A stretch of 64,000 nucleotides of DNA, from NCBI GenBank assembly GCA_945946665.1, contig CAMEWO010000008.1, forward strand, positions 1 through 64,000. The letters run 5' to 3'. A model generated the notes under the pieces. It saw nothing but the letters and a program-made list of their open reading frames with translations. It ran no database searches and was not told the DNA's origin. Numbering within the stretch: the stretch's first letter is position 1; every line of letters starts with the position of its first letter. Source of the DNA: an uncultured Eubacterium sp. (GTDB taxonomy: Bacteria > Bacillota > Clostridia > Lachnospirales > Lachnospiraceae). This document shows, piece by piece, positions 35,935 through 44,657 of the stretch. The position numbers and the translations under genes are program-made.

Positions 35935-36732
35935 ATGATGAAATTTGGATTTATTGGAATGGGTAATATGGGTTATGCCATGTTGAAGGGGGCATTGAAT
36001 AGTTTCAGTTCTGATGAAATTATATTTACCTGTCCAAACAGCCAGAGAAGAGAATATATTAATTCAGAGACTAATGTTGCATATGCTGAAAGTAACGCAG
36101 AATGTGCCAATAATTCAAAATATATTATTCTTGCTGTTAAACCACAGGTGTATGATGTAGTGTTAAAGAATATACATGACATTGTTAGTCCTGATAATAT
36201 TATAATATCCCTGGCTCCTGGTATTACTATTGCTGACCTTAAGTGCAAGCTTGGTAACGATATGCGTATTGTACGTGCAATGCCTAATACTCCTGCTCTT
36301 GTAGGTCAGGGGATGACAGGAATAAGCTATGAAGCATCAGATTTTTCTCTTGAAGAAAGAAGTGAGATAGAACAGTTTTTTAATTCTTTCGGAGAGATGG
36401 TAATTGTACCGGAAAATCTTATGAATGCTGTAGTTTGTGCCAGTGGCAGTTCACCAGCTTATGTTTATATGTTCATAGAAGCTCTTGCAGATAGTGTAGT
36501 CAAATATGGCATTCCAAGAAAGGATGCATATAAGCTTGTTGCTCAGACTGTTCTTGGCTCTGCAAAGATGGTTCTTGAAACTGGTGAACATCCTGGAAAA
36601 CTTAAAGATAATGTGTGTTCACCTGGTGGAACTACTATCAAAGGTGTGGCAGCCCTGGAGGAATATGGTTTAAGAAACTCATTGTTTAAAGCAACTGATG
36701 CATGTTTTGAAGCATGCAATAAGAACAGGTAA
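35935..36732 (+). CDS. proC: pyrroline-5-carboxylate reductase
   Basis: 265 residues. It performs the last step of proline synthesis with NAD(P)H. N-terminal Rossmann motif GFIGMGNMGYAML, AVKPQVYD, RAMPNTPALVGQGMTG, and the dimer-domain signature GSSPAYVYMFIEALAD...CSPGGTTIKGVAALEEYGLR (in two parts) are present. Two tandem ATG codons follow AGAGG; either could start. The Nudix gene begins two bases after the stop. Confidence 0.97.
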   Translation: MMKFGFIGMGNMGYAMLKGALNSFSSDEIIFTCPNSQRREYINSETNVAYAESNAECANNSKYIILAVKPQVYDVVLKNIHDIVSPDNIIISLAPGITIADLKCKLGNDMRIVRAMPNTPALVGQGMTGISYEASDFSLEERSEIEQFFNSFGEMVIVPENLMNAVVCASGSSPAYVYMFIEALADSVVKYGIPRKDAYKLVAQTVLGSAKMVLETGEHPGKLKDNVCSPGGTTIKGVAALEEYGLRNSLFKATDACFEACNKNR

Positions 36733-36734
36733 AT

Positions 36735-37274
36735 ATGGATAGAATTAATAGAATAGACCGCAAGCTTGCCTATAAAGGTTCAATTCTGGATATTTACAGT
36801 GATACAATTAAGACGCCTGATGGAAAAATATGCCATTATGATCATATTCACCATCCAGGTGCAGCTGCTGTAATTCCAGTATTGGATGATGGAAGGATTC
36901 TGCTTGTAAAACAATATAGAAATTCTCTTGATCGCTTCACACTGGAGATTCCAGCAGGTGGAATTGAACAAACAGAAGATACTATGCAGGCTGCTGCCAG
37001 GGAACTAGAAGAAGAAACAGGTTATAAATCAGATAATATCACACATTTTATCAGCATAGTAACAGCTGTTGCTTTTTGCAATGAGATTGTAGATATTTTT
37101 CTTGCCACAAATCTTATCAAAACCTGTCAGCATCTTGATCCGGAAGAGTATATTAATGTTGAGGCATTTTCTTTAGATGAACTGTATAATATGATTTTTT
37201 CGGGTATAATACAGGATTCAAAAACAATTTCAGCTGTTATGGCATATATGGAGTATAAAAGACATACTATTTAA
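36735..37274 (+). CDS. Nudix hydrolase, ADP-ribose pyrophosphatase type
   Basis: 179 residues. It likely cleaves ADP-ribose to AMP and ribose 5-phosphate. The complete Nudix box G-x5-E-x7-REUxEExGU is visible as GGIEQTEDTMQAAARELEEETGY in two overlapping halves (residues about 76-98). The preceding LVKQYRNSLDRFTLEIPAG is typical of NudF. In Clostridia this gene normally precedes spoIIM, as here. Its last codons contain the putative sigma-E promoter of spoIIM. Confidence 0.92.
   Translation: MDRINRIDRKLAYKGSILDIYSDTIKTPDGKICHYDHIHHPGAAAVIPVLDDGRILLVKQYRNSLDRFTLEIPAGGIEQTEDTMQAAARELEEETGYKSDNITHFISIVTAVAFCNEIVDIFLATNLIKTCQHLDPEEYINVEAFSLDELYNMIFSGIIQDSKTISAVMAYMEYKRHTI
37242..37270 (+). promoter_or_regulatory. 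putative sigma-E promoter of spoIIM, inside the Nudix gene
   Basis: GCATATA (37242-37248), 14-base spacer, CATACTAT (37263-37270). This fits the B. subtilis sigma-E pattern (ATA at -35, CATACA-T at -10) and ends 28 bases before the spoIIM start. spoIIM is a known sigma-E gene. Confidence 0.55.
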
Positions 37275-37298
37275 CAAATAATATTTGGGAAGTACAAG

Positions 37299-37904
37299 TT
37301 GAACTGGATATCTGAAAAGTCAGGATTACGTAGAGAGGATAGTATTGGAATAATAATGGTTTCATTTCTTCTGCTGGGAAGTCTGGCAGGAGCTTTGATG
37401 TCAAATCTATGTGGGGAAATCTTTGAAAGTCATTTTATAAAAGATGGAAGTTTCTATCTTAATGTATTCGTTACAACAGACCTTGACACAAAGATTCTCA
37501 TTAAAAGTATACTTAAAACAAGACTGGAATTTTTCTTTTGCATAATAATAGTCCTTCTTACAAGAGTTAAAGAAGGACTCTTTTCAGTTATATTATTTGT
37601 TGTTGGTTTCTGTGGAGGAGTTCTTATAAGTGAGAATACTCTTCACTATACTAATCTGGATTGCTTTGCTGACGAGTACATTGGAGTCCTTGTGTATATT
37701 GCATCTATAACTCCACAGTATATATTCTATTGTCTTGCAATCTACATATTATACAAATTCTGTATAAAGAAAAAAGAAACAGCAAAACACATTATTATAA
37801 TAACAATAATAGCTGCTTTGCTGTTCATTGCAGGGGCATTATGTGAAGCCTGCATAAATCCTTATATTATGAAAACTATATTAAACAAGGTCGGCAATAT
37901 CTAA
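37299..37904 (+). CDS. spoIIM: stage II sporulation protein M
   Basis: 201 residues with about five membrane segments. SpoIIM belongs to the SpoIIDMP complex, which drives engulfment-membrane migration in the mother cell. GSLAGALMSNLC near the first span, VGFCGGVLISENTL and YIASITPQYIFYCLAIYIL fit the family, and the Nudix-spoIIM order is conserved in Clostridia. The start is TTG at 37299 behind TTGGGAAG. Its 3' end overlaps the convergent DAHP synthase gene by 24 bases. Confidence 0.82.
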   Translation: MNWISEKSGLRREDSIGIIMVSFLLLGSLAGALMSNLCGEIFESHFIKDGSFYLNVFVTTDLDTKILIKSILKTRLEFFFCIIIVLLTRVKEGLFSVILFVVGFCGGVLISENTLHYTNLDCFADEYIGVLVYIASITPQYIFYCLAIYILYKFCIKKKETAKHIIIITIIAALLFIAGALCEACINPYIMKTILNKVGNI

Positions 37905-38909
37905 AAGAAGTTTTTCAGATTCATTCCAGCCAAGACATGGGTCTGTAATTGATTTTCCATATACTCCTTCTCCGATTTTCTGACATCCTGGTTCTATGTA
38001 GCTTTCTATCATGACACCTTTAACAAGTTTTCTTACTTCATCAGAATGTTTCATGCTGTGAATGATTTCTTTTGTTATTCTGATTTGTTCGTTGTACATT
38101 TTTCCTGAATTACTATGGTTAGCATCAATTATACATGCTGGATTAATAATGTCTTTTGCATTATACATATTAACAAGTCTGATAAGGTCTTCATAGTGGT
38201 AGTTTGGAATGTTCTGTCCGTGCTTGTTAACTGCACCACGTAAAATTGTATGTGCAAGAGGATTTCCTGGAGTATTTACTTCCCAGTTTCTATATATAAA
38301 TGATTGTTTTGCCTGAGCAGCAATTACAGAATTAAGCATAACAGAAAAATCTCCACTGGTAGGATTTTTCATACCAGCAGGAACATCCATTCCGCTTGCT
38401 GTAAGGCGGTGTTGCTGATTCTCAACAGAACGGGCACCAACTGCTACATAGGAAAGAACATCTGATAGAAACCAGTAATTCTCTGGATAAAGCATTTCAT
38501 CAGCTGGGGTTAGTTCTGTCTCGTCCATAACTCTTATATGCATCTTTCTTATTGCTATAAGACCGGCAAGAAGATCAGGTTTTTTCTCAGGGTCAGGCTG
38601 GTGAAGCATTCCCTTATAGCCTGTACCAGTCGTTCTTGGTTTATTAGTGTAAACTCGTGGTATTATTATAATCTTATCTTTAATTTTCTCCTGAACCTTC
38701 TTTAAACGAAGAGTATAATCTAAAACAGCGTCCTCATTATCAGCTGAGCATGGACCTATTATTACAATAAATTTATCTGATTTTCCTGTTATAACATCAG
38801 CAATTTCTTTATCACGCAGTGATTTTTTGTTCATTACATGTTCAGGAACAGGAAATTCATCTTTTATTTCTTTTGGTGTTGGCAATTTTCTTACAAATTC
38901 AAAACTCAT
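37881..38909 (-). CDS. 3-deoxy-7-phosphoheptulonate synthase (type I, AroG-like)
   Basis: 342 residues. It condenses phosphoenolpyruvate and erythrose 4-phosphate, the entry to the shikimate pathway. IIGPCSADNEDAVLDY, RVYTNKPRTTGTGYKG, GARSVENQQHR, MKNPTSGDF and the metal-site ANHSNSGK are visible, as in the E. coli AroG/F/H class. There is no fused chorismate mutase or ACT domain. The start is supported by AAGGAG. No leader peptide or riboswitch is seen in the upstream gap. Confidence 0.96.
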   Translation of the reverse strand: MSFEFVRKLPTPKEIKDEFPVPEHVMNKKSLRDKEIADVITGKSDKFIVIIGPCSADNEDAVLDYTLRLKKVQEKIKDKIIIIPRVYTNKPRTTGTGYKGMLHQPDPEKKPDLLAGLIAIRKMHIRVMDETELTPADEMLYPENYWFLSDVLSYVAVGARSVENQQHRLTASGMDVPAGMKNPTSGDFSVMLNSVIAAQAKQSFIYRNWEVNTPGNPLAHTILRGAVNKHGQNIPNYHYEDLIRLVNMYNAKDIINPACIIDANHSNSGKMYNEQIRITKEIIHSMKHSDEVRKLVKGVMIESYIEPGCQKIGEGVYGKSITDPCLGWNESEKLLLDIADLV

Positions 38910-39044
38910 GTTAACTCCTTACCTATAATCTTAGTAAATAATATACATCTTTGGATTATATTACTTTTTTTTAGAAAATGGAAGTAAAAATATTAATTAC
39001 ATGATATAATTTAAAGAAATAGAAATAACGGGAGGGTTTTTACC

Positions 39045-40349
39045 ATGAGAATGTATGACATTATAATGAAAAAGAGAAATGGTTTTCCCTTAACAAAGGA
39101 AGAAATATACTATTTTGTAGATGGATTTACTAATGGAAGTATTCCTGATTACCAGGCCTCTGCGCTTCTTATGGCTATATTTTTTCAGCATATGAATTAT
39201 GATGAAACTCTTAACCTTACCATGGCAATGGCAGATAGTGGAGAGCATCTTGATTTGTCAGGTATATCTGGTATTAAAGCTGACAAGCATAGCACAGGTG
39301 GAGTTGGAGATAAAACTACTCTTGTTCTTGCTCCTATGGTTGCAGCAGTTGGAGTTAAAACTGCAAAAATGAGTGGAAGAGGACTGGGGCATACAGGGGG
39401 AACTATTGATAAACTTGAGAGTTTTCCTGGATTTTCAACAACCCTTACCCAGGAACAGTTTGTGAAAAATGTGAATGATATCGGTCTTGCTGTTACAGGA
39501 CAAACTGGCAATATAACTCCGGCGGATAAGAAAATATATGCATTACGTGATGTGACTGCAACCGTAGACAATATATCTTTGATTGCCAGCAGCATCATGA
39601 GCAAAAAACTTGCTGCAGGTGCTGATGTTATTGTTCTTGATGTCAAAACAGGTAATGGTGCATTCATGAAGAATTTAGATGATGCCACAGAATTAGCCCA
39701 GACACTTGTTGACATAGGAAATGGTGCGGGAAGAAAAACATATGCTGTTATTTCTGAGATGAATGAGCCCCTTGGCTATGCCATTGGTAACAGTCTTGAA
39801 GTGATTGAGGCAATAGATACATTAAAAGGTAATGGCCCACGGGATTTATATAATCTGTGTATAGAGCTTGGAAGCTTAATGGTAGCTGCATCTGACAAGA
39901 ATATATCATCAGACCAGGCGAAGCAAATCCTTAAGAATACAATAGATGATGGTTCTGCATTCAGGAAATTTAAAGAATTTATTGAAGCCCAGGGGGGAAA
40001 TCCATCAGATGTTGATAATTGCCGTGATTTAATAAAAGTTAACCGGATTATGGATATAAAATCACCTGAATCAGGGTATATTGCCGGCATACAGACTGAA
40101 AATATTGGAAATGCTGTAATGATGCTTGGAGGCGGAAGGCAGAAGAAAGGTGACAGCATTGACCATTCGGTAGGAGTTGTTCTTAAGAAGAAAGTTGGAG
40201 AGCAGGTTAAAAAGGGAGAGCCACTGGCTACAGTATATATAAATAGTACAGATAATCTTGATACAGTTCTTGGTTTGATTGAAAAATCATTTATAATTTC
40301 AGAAGAAAAGCTTAACGAACCAGAACTTATTAAGGGAATTATCTCATAA
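39045..40349 (+). CDS. pyrimidine-nucleoside (thymidine) phosphorylase
   Basis: 434 residues. It splits uridine/thymidine with phosphate to base and (deoxy)ribose 1-phosphate. The phosphate-binding signature KHSTGGVGDKTTL and SGRGLGHTGGTIDKLES are intact, with SSIMSKKLA and a C-terminal lipoyl-like half-barrel (GVVLKKKVGEQVKKGEPLATVY). The GGGAGG site precedes the ATG. Whether it is PdpA-like (broad) or DeoA-like (thymidine) is not decided here; Firmicute context favours the broad enzyme. Confidence 0.95.
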   Translation: MRMYDIIMKKRNGFPLTKEEIYYFVDGFTNGSIPDYQASALLMAIFFQHMNYDETLNLTMAMADSGEHLDLSGISGIKADKHSTGGVGDKTTLVLAPMVAAVGVKTAKMSGRGLGHTGGTIDKLESFPGFSTTLTQEQFVKNVNDIGLAVTGQTGNITPADKKIYALRDVTATVDNISLIASSIMSKKLAAGADVIVLDVKTGNGAFMKNLDDATELAQTLVDIGNGAGRKTYAVISEMNEPLGYAIGNSLEVIEAIDTLKGNGPRDLYNLCIELGSLMVAASDKNISSDQAKQILKNTIDDGSAFRKFKEFIEAQGGNPSDVDNCRDLIKVNRIMDIKSPESGYIAGIQTENIGNAVMMLGGGRQKKGDSIDHSVGVVLKKKVGEQVKKGEPLATVYINSTDNLDTVLGLIEKSFIISEEKLNEPELIKGIIS

Positions 40350-40372
40350 TATTTGAATTAATGTTGATATTA

Positions 40373-40390
40373 TTTTAACTTTTGTTAAAA
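40373..40390. promoter_or_regulatory. inverted repeat upstream of kduI, candidate operator
   Basis: TTTTAAC-TTTT-GTTAAAA is a perfect palindrome. The half-site GTTAAAA occurs again at 40424-40430, between the kduI -35 and -10. The spacing suggests regulator binding, but no specific family can be named. Confidence 0.4.
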
Positions 40391-40413
40391 ATAGACAAGT
40401 ATTTTAATGGTTG

Positions 40414-40442
40414 TTGTATTATCTGTTAAAATGTGGTACAAT
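40414..40442 (+). promoter_or_regulatory. sigma-A promoter of kduI
   Basis: TTGTAT (40414-40419), 17 bases, TACAAT (40437-40442), 33 bases before the chosen kduI start. Confidence 0.7.
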
Positions 40443-40475
40443 GCAAGCACTATGAATGAAAAGGAGAATAGTGAA

Positions 40476-41318
40476 ATGGAAGTTAGACCAGGAGCTAATC
40501 CAGTTGATGTTAAGACATATGATACAGACAGATTAAGACATGATTTCTTAATTCAGGATTTGTTTGTAGCTGATGAAATTAAAACTGTTTACAGCCAGAT
40601 TGACAGAATTATTGTTGGAGCTGCAACCCCAGCTAAGAATACCCTTACACTTGAGGCTGGAGCTGAACTTAGAGCCAAGTATTTCCTTGAGAGACGTGAG
40701 ATGGGTATTATTAATATCGGTGGAAGCGGTACAGTAACAGTTGATGGCAAGGATTATAAGTTTAAATACAAAGACGGAATGTACATAGGTATGGGCGCAA
40801 AGGAAATTAAGTTTGCAAGTGATGATGCATCTAACCCTGCAAAGTTTTATTTCAATAGTGCACCTGCGCATAAGACATATCCTACAGTATTTATTGATCC
40901 AGACAAGGATATCTTACCTGAGAATAAGAAAGAGTTGGGATGCCTTGAAAGTGCTAATCACAGAACAATTAATAAGTATATCCTTCCAGGACAGGTTGAA
41001 TCATGTCAGCTGGAGATGGGTATGACATGCTTAGAGCCAGGAAGTGTATGGAATACAATGCCATGTCATACACATGACAGACGAATGGAAGTATACCTTT
41101 ATTTTGAAGTGCCTGATGATGCTGTTGTATTCCATTACATGGGTGAGCCAACAGAAACACGTCACATTGTTATGAGGAATGAAGAGGCTGTTATTTCACC
41201 AAGCTGGTCAATTCATTCTGCATCTGCAACACATGCATATACATTTATCTGGGGTATGGTTGGAGAGAATCAGGATTTCGATGATATGGATCATGTTGAT
41301 ATGAAGGATCTTCGTTAG
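40476..41318 (+). CDS. kduI: 5-dehydro-4-deoxy-D-glucuronate isomerase
   Basis: 280 residues. It isomerises 5-dehydro-4-deoxy-D-glucuronate, the product of pectin or glycosaminoglycan lyases, to 3-deoxy-D-glycero-2,5-hexodiulosonate. The cupin metal site is visible as [17 protein letters not shown] with two His and a Glu, and a later His in [13 protein letters not shown]. The ATG at 40476 follows AAGGAG and gives the family length; the open frame's start is 69 bases earlier, inside the promoter. kduD, the next enzyme of the pathway, follows. Confidence 0.96.
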   Translation: MEVRPGANPVDVKTYDTDRLRHDFLIQDLFVADEIKTVYSQIDRIIVGAATPAKNTLTLEAGAELRAKYFLERREMGIINIGGSGTVTVDGKDYKFKYKDGMYIGMGAKEIKFASDDASNPAKFYFNSAPAHKTYPTVFIDPDKDILPENKKELGCLESANHRTINKYILPGQVESCQLEMGMTCLEPGSVWNTMPCHTHDRRMEVYLYFEVPDDAVVFHYMGEPTETRHIVMRNEEAVISPSWSIHSASATHAYTFIWGMVGENQDFDDMDHVDMKDLR

Positions 41319-41341
41319 TTCTGTATAATTTTATTTACATG

Positions 41342-41365
41342 ATAATAAACCTTAGGGTTTTATTA
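41342..41365 (+). terminator. weak hairpin between kduI and kduD
   Basis: ATAATAAACC pairs with GGTTTTATTAT with one bulged base. It may be a leaky terminator or processing site in the kduI-kduD gap. Confidence 0.35.
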
Positions 41366-41393
41366 TAATTTATTTATGAAAAGGAGAATTCAA

Positions 41394-42191
41394 ATGTCAG
41401 TAAATTTTTCACTTGAAGGTAAGATAGCTTTAGTTACTGGTGCATCATATGGTATTGGTTTTGCAATTGCATCTGGTATGGCTCAGGCAGGCGCTACAGT
41501 CGTGTTTAACGATATTAAGCAGGAATTAGTAGATAAGGGTATTCAGGCATATAAAGAAGCAGGTATTACAGCTCATGGTTATGTTTGTGATGTAACTAAT
41601 GAAGAGCAGGTTAATGCTACTGTAGAGAAGATTACAAAGGAAGTCGGTCCTATTGATATTCTTGTTAATAATGCAGGTATTATCAAGAGAATTCCAATGT
41701 GTGATATGACAGCTGCAGAGTTCAGACAGGTTATTGATGTTGACCTTAATGCACCATTTATTGTATCTAAGGCAGTTATTCCTTCAATGATCGAAAGAGG
41801 TCATGGAAAGATCATCAACATCTGCTCAATGATGTCAGAGTTAGGCCGTGAAACAGTTTCTGCATATGCAGCAGCTAAGGGTGGTTTAAAGATGTTAACA
41901 AGAAATATCTGTTCTGAGTATGGTAAGTATAATATTCAGTGTAATGGTATTGGACCTGGTTATATCGAGACTCCACAGACAGCTCCATTAAGAGAGAGAC
42001 AGCCTGATGGTTCTAGACATCCATTTGATTCATTCATCATTGCTAAGACACCAGCAGAGAGATGGTTAAAGCCAGAAGAATTAGCTGGTCCAGCAGTATT
42101 CTTAGCTTCAGAGGCTGCTGATGCTGTTAATGGACATATCCTCTATGTTGATGGTGGTATTTTAGCTTACATTGGTAAGCAGCCATCTTAA
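41394..42191 (+). CDS. kduD: 2-dehydro-3-deoxy-D-gluconate 5-dehydrogenase (SDR)
   Basis: 265 residues. A short-chain dehydrogenase that reduces the KduI product to 2-dehydro-3-deoxy-D-gluconate (KDG). TGASYGIGFAIA (nucleotide loop), NNAG, Ser in ICSMMSELG and the Y-x3-K motif in SAYAAAKGG are intact. The ATG at 41394 with AAGGAG nine bases upstream is preferred over the longer frame. The substrate is assigned from its place next to kduI; gluconate 5-dehydrogenase would be the alternative. The KDG kinase and aldolase genes are not in this window. Confidence 0.92.
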   Translation: MSVNFSLEGKIALVTGASYGIGFAIASGMAQAGATVVFNDIKQELVDKGIQAYKEAGITAHGYVCDVTNEEQVNATVEKITKEVGPIDILVNNAGIIKRIPMCDMTAAEFRQVIDVDLNAPFIVSKAVIPSMIERGHGKIINICSMMSELGRETVSAYAAAKGGLKMLTRNICSEYGKYNIQCNGIGPGYIETPQTAPLRERQPDGSRHPFDSFIIAKTPAERWLKPEELAGPAVFLASEAADAVNGHILYVDGGILAYIGKQPS

Positions 42192-42235
42192 TTGATGTAG
42201 AAGATTACTTTGATAATTTGAAGTAGTAAATAATT

Positions 42236-42272
42236 AAGGAGCTGGAACACATAACAAGTGCTTCAGCTCCTT
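42236..42272. terminator. hairpin between convergent kduD and the deacetylase gene
   Basis: AAGGAGCTGGAACAC (42236-42250) pairs with GTGCTTCAGCTCCTT (42258-42272) with one mismatch and one G-U. The T-rich flank is weak, but the position 20 bases before the convergent gene's stop fits a two-way terminator. Confidence 0.6.
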
Positions 42273-42291
42273 ATATTATTTAAAAACATTA

Positions 42292-43161
42292 TTAAAAATG
42301 ATGTATTTCTCCGCCCTTAACTTCAACGTAGTACTCATCATTTACCCTAAGCCATACTGACTGGGCTGATGGGTTGTATACAAAGCTGTTATCAGCTGCA
42401 AATTGAAGGGCACTAAAGGCCTTATCATAATCAACAATTTCTATATTAGTTGCATACCATATATCATCTTGTCCACCCATCATTTCACAGAATTCTTCAA
42501 TAATGTTCCAGTTATCATTCTTATCAAATTCAAATGAATGACCCCAGACATACATCATGTAGAGATACTGTGACTTATGCAGTTCAAGAAATCTTTTACC
42601 AAATCCTAATAAATCATGATTATGGTGACACGTAGGCAGCCACTTCATGTAATCATCAGGAATTTCAAATCCAGTGGCATCTCCAAGAAGAATAGGACCC
42701 TGTGCATCTTTAGAGTATTCCATCGCTGTTTTAACAGAGGCATATTTATCTGCTGCAATTCTCCCGTATTCAAGTCCAGCTGCTTTCGCAATTTCTATAC
42801 ATGTGTCGTCACAGGAACCATTAGGATATGCAAGGCCTCTTACTGGATAACCCATTATATTTTCAAGATATTTCCTGTCTTCCATATACTCATATAGAAT
42901 TTCGTTCTTTGGTGTTCTGGCAAGGGTAGGATGTGTACAAGTATGAACAGCTACTTCATGACCTGCATACAATTCTTTCCATTCCTCCGGATTGATTCTT
43001 ATATCCATTGATGTAAGTCCAGAATTCAGATTAAATGTACCACGTATGCCATATTTATTAAAAATAGAAACAAGTCGTCTGTCCTGAATTTTACCATCAT
43101 CATAGCTTAATGTAAGAACTTTATGCTTTCCGCCTGGATATGCTTTATATATCTTGTTCAT
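42292..43161 (-). CDS. polysaccharide deacetylase (NodB fold, carbohydrate esterase 4-like)
   Basis: 289 residues without a signal peptide or membrane anchor, so probably cytoplasmic. NodB motifs: metal-binding Asp pair in LSYDDGK, H-x3-H in VHTCTHPTL, and LAYPNGSCD. The family removes N- or O-acyl groups from sugars. The intracellular location and nearby kdu genes suggest action on imported oligosaccharides, but the substrate is unproven. A sigma-A-like promoter overlapped by a 0A-like box lies upstream. Confidence 0.85.
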   Translation of the reverse strand: MNKIYKAYPGGKHKVLTLSYDDGKIQDRRLVSIFNKYGIRGTFNLNSGLTSMDIRINPEEWKELYAGHEVAVHTCTHPTLARTPKNEILYEYMEDRKYLENIMGYPVRGLAYPNGSCDDTCIEIAKAAGLEYGRIAADKYASVKTAMEYSKDAQGPILLGDATGFEIPDDYMKWLPTCHHNHDLLGFGKRFLELHKSQYLYMMYVWGHSFEFDKNDNWNIIEEFCEMMGGQDDIWYATNIEIVDYDKAFSALQFAADNSFVYNPSAQSVWLRVNDEYYVEVKGGEIHHF

Positions 43162-43210
43162 TTTCGTTCCCTTTCGTTATATAACACTGCTATTAATCCA
43201 CATATGGAAA

Positions 43211-43243
43211 ATTATAATACATTCTTTTTTGTTTGTCGATAAA
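43211..43243 (-). promoter_or_regulatory. probable deacetylase promoter overlapped by a 0A-like box
   Basis: Minus strand: TCGACA (43239-43234), 17 bases, TATAAT (43216-43211). The plus-strand TTTGTCGATAAA (43232-43243), one mismatch in 12 from the 0A box, covers the whole -35. Confidence 0.5.
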
Positions 43244-43269
43244 AAATATGATTTCCGTTTTGATTAATT

Positions 43270-44553
43270 TCAACCAAATAATCTTGAAAAACAGTATTTG
43301 ATATAATATGTGTAACCAGGAGTTCCAATATATGTGTCAGAAAGAAGAGGAACAGACTCATACAGATGATCATTAATAAATATGTTGACCTGACCTATTA
43401 CATCACCTGGGTAAATTACAGATAAAACCGGATTAATTGTGTAAAGAATATTTACCTTATCATTTTCACATAATTCATAATATATATCCTCATTTATATT
43501 TAATCTTGGTTGTACATATTTACTTTCATATCCATATGAAAAAATAAATGGATCAGGAATATCGTCTTTACTTAACACAAGAGTCTTTTTATAGTTGTTT
43601 CTTGCATAATCAAGAAGTTTTTTCGTGTCTTTCCATTTGTATGTTTTGTTATTAGGCCACCCACTGGCAAGTACAGCACATATAAATGTTCTGTCATCAT
43701 CTTTATAAGCACAGACATAACAATATCCTGCATCACATGTAAATCCTGTTTTTCCAGATATTATATCGGGATACATATTTAAAAATGAATTAGCGTTGGA
43801 GACTGTATAAGATGATTTGTCGGAATTAAATGAATATTCATTAGTCTGGGTTATTTTTAAGAATCTGTCATTTTTTATACAGTATGCCATTATTTTACAC
43901 AGGTCATATGCGGTTGTACTGTGAATACCATTATCATCTTTTGCATCAAGACCATTAGGAGTAATAAAGTATGTAGATGTGCAGCCTAAGTCCTTTGATT
44001 TATTATTCATAAGCCCAACAAAATATTTTACAAGATCATTGGAAGAATAATCAGATATGTTAATGATATTCTTTTCTGTGAGAATATATTTTGCTACATT
44101 TTCTGCAATTATTACAGCAGTATCATTATGAGATTTAAGCATAAGTGAATATAACATATCAATCAGTTTAAACTTTTCTCCCTCTTTTGCGAAAAGCTTC
44201 ACCTCAGGCGTGGATGATGCAAGGGCAGAAGTAGTACAGCACAGATTATCGGGAGCATTTTCAAGGGCAATAATGCATGTCATTATTTTAGTTGTAGAAG
44301 CCATTGGAACCTTTGTATCCTCATTTTTTCCAAATAACAGTCGATTATTATCACCATCAATAAGAGCAGCATAACGTGCATATAAACTAAAATCTGGCAT
44401 ATTTGAAGCCGAAAATATTAAATTATCGTTAAATAAAGCACTATTCACATAATATGTCTTGCCATACACTTTAGAATTAGAATATAATGTAGAAAACAAA
44501 AAGGTGATTATTAATGCTATATATAATATAAGATTTGTTGATTTTAATTTCAT
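43270..44553 (-). CDS. D-alanyl-D-alanine carboxypeptidase (penicillin-binding protein, DacA/DacF type)
   Basis: 427 residues with a hydrophobic N-terminal segment (about 7-24), probably a signal peptide. The penicillin-binding triad is complete: S-x-x-K at Ser86/Lys89 (MASTTKIMT), SHN at 141-143, and KTG at 268-270 (ISGKTGFTCDAG). It removes the terminal D-Ala of peptidoglycan stem peptides. The C-terminal part resembles the beta domain, but no clear amphipathic anchor helix is seen. A sporulation role like DacF is possible but unproved. Confidence 0.93.
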   Translation of the reverse strand: MKLKSTNLILYIALIITFLFSTLYSNSKVYGKTYYVNSALFNDNLIFSASNMPDFSLYARYAALIDGDNNRLLFGKNEDTKVPMASTTKIMTCIIALENAPDNLCCTTSALASSTPEVKLFAKEGEKFKLIDMLYSLMLKSHNDTAVIIAENVAKYILTEKNIINISDYSSNDLVKYFVGLMNNKSKDLGCTSTYFITPNGLDAKDDNGIHSTTAYDLCKIMAYCIKNDRFLKITQTNEYSFNSDKSSYTVSNANSFLNMYPDIISGKTGFTCDAGYCYVCAYKDDDRTFICAVLASGWPNNKTYKWKDTKKLLDYARNNYKKTLVLSKDDIPDPFIFSYGYESKYVQPRLNINEDIYYELCENDKVNILYTINPVLSVIYPGDVIGQVNIFINDHLYESVPLLSDTYIGTPGYTYYIKYCFSRLFG

Positions 44554-44657
44554 ATATGACCTTTATGTTTAATTGATTTTAATATAGAAATTATAGTTAA
44601 AACCAACGGGGATTCAATAAATACTTATAACAATTATACTTGAAAGGATGTTATTTT

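Noticed and set aside
38910-39044. Riboswitch or leader peptide before the DAHP synthase gene
   Set aside because: No aromatic-rich short frame, terminator or known riboswitch motif is visible in this AT-rich divergent gap.
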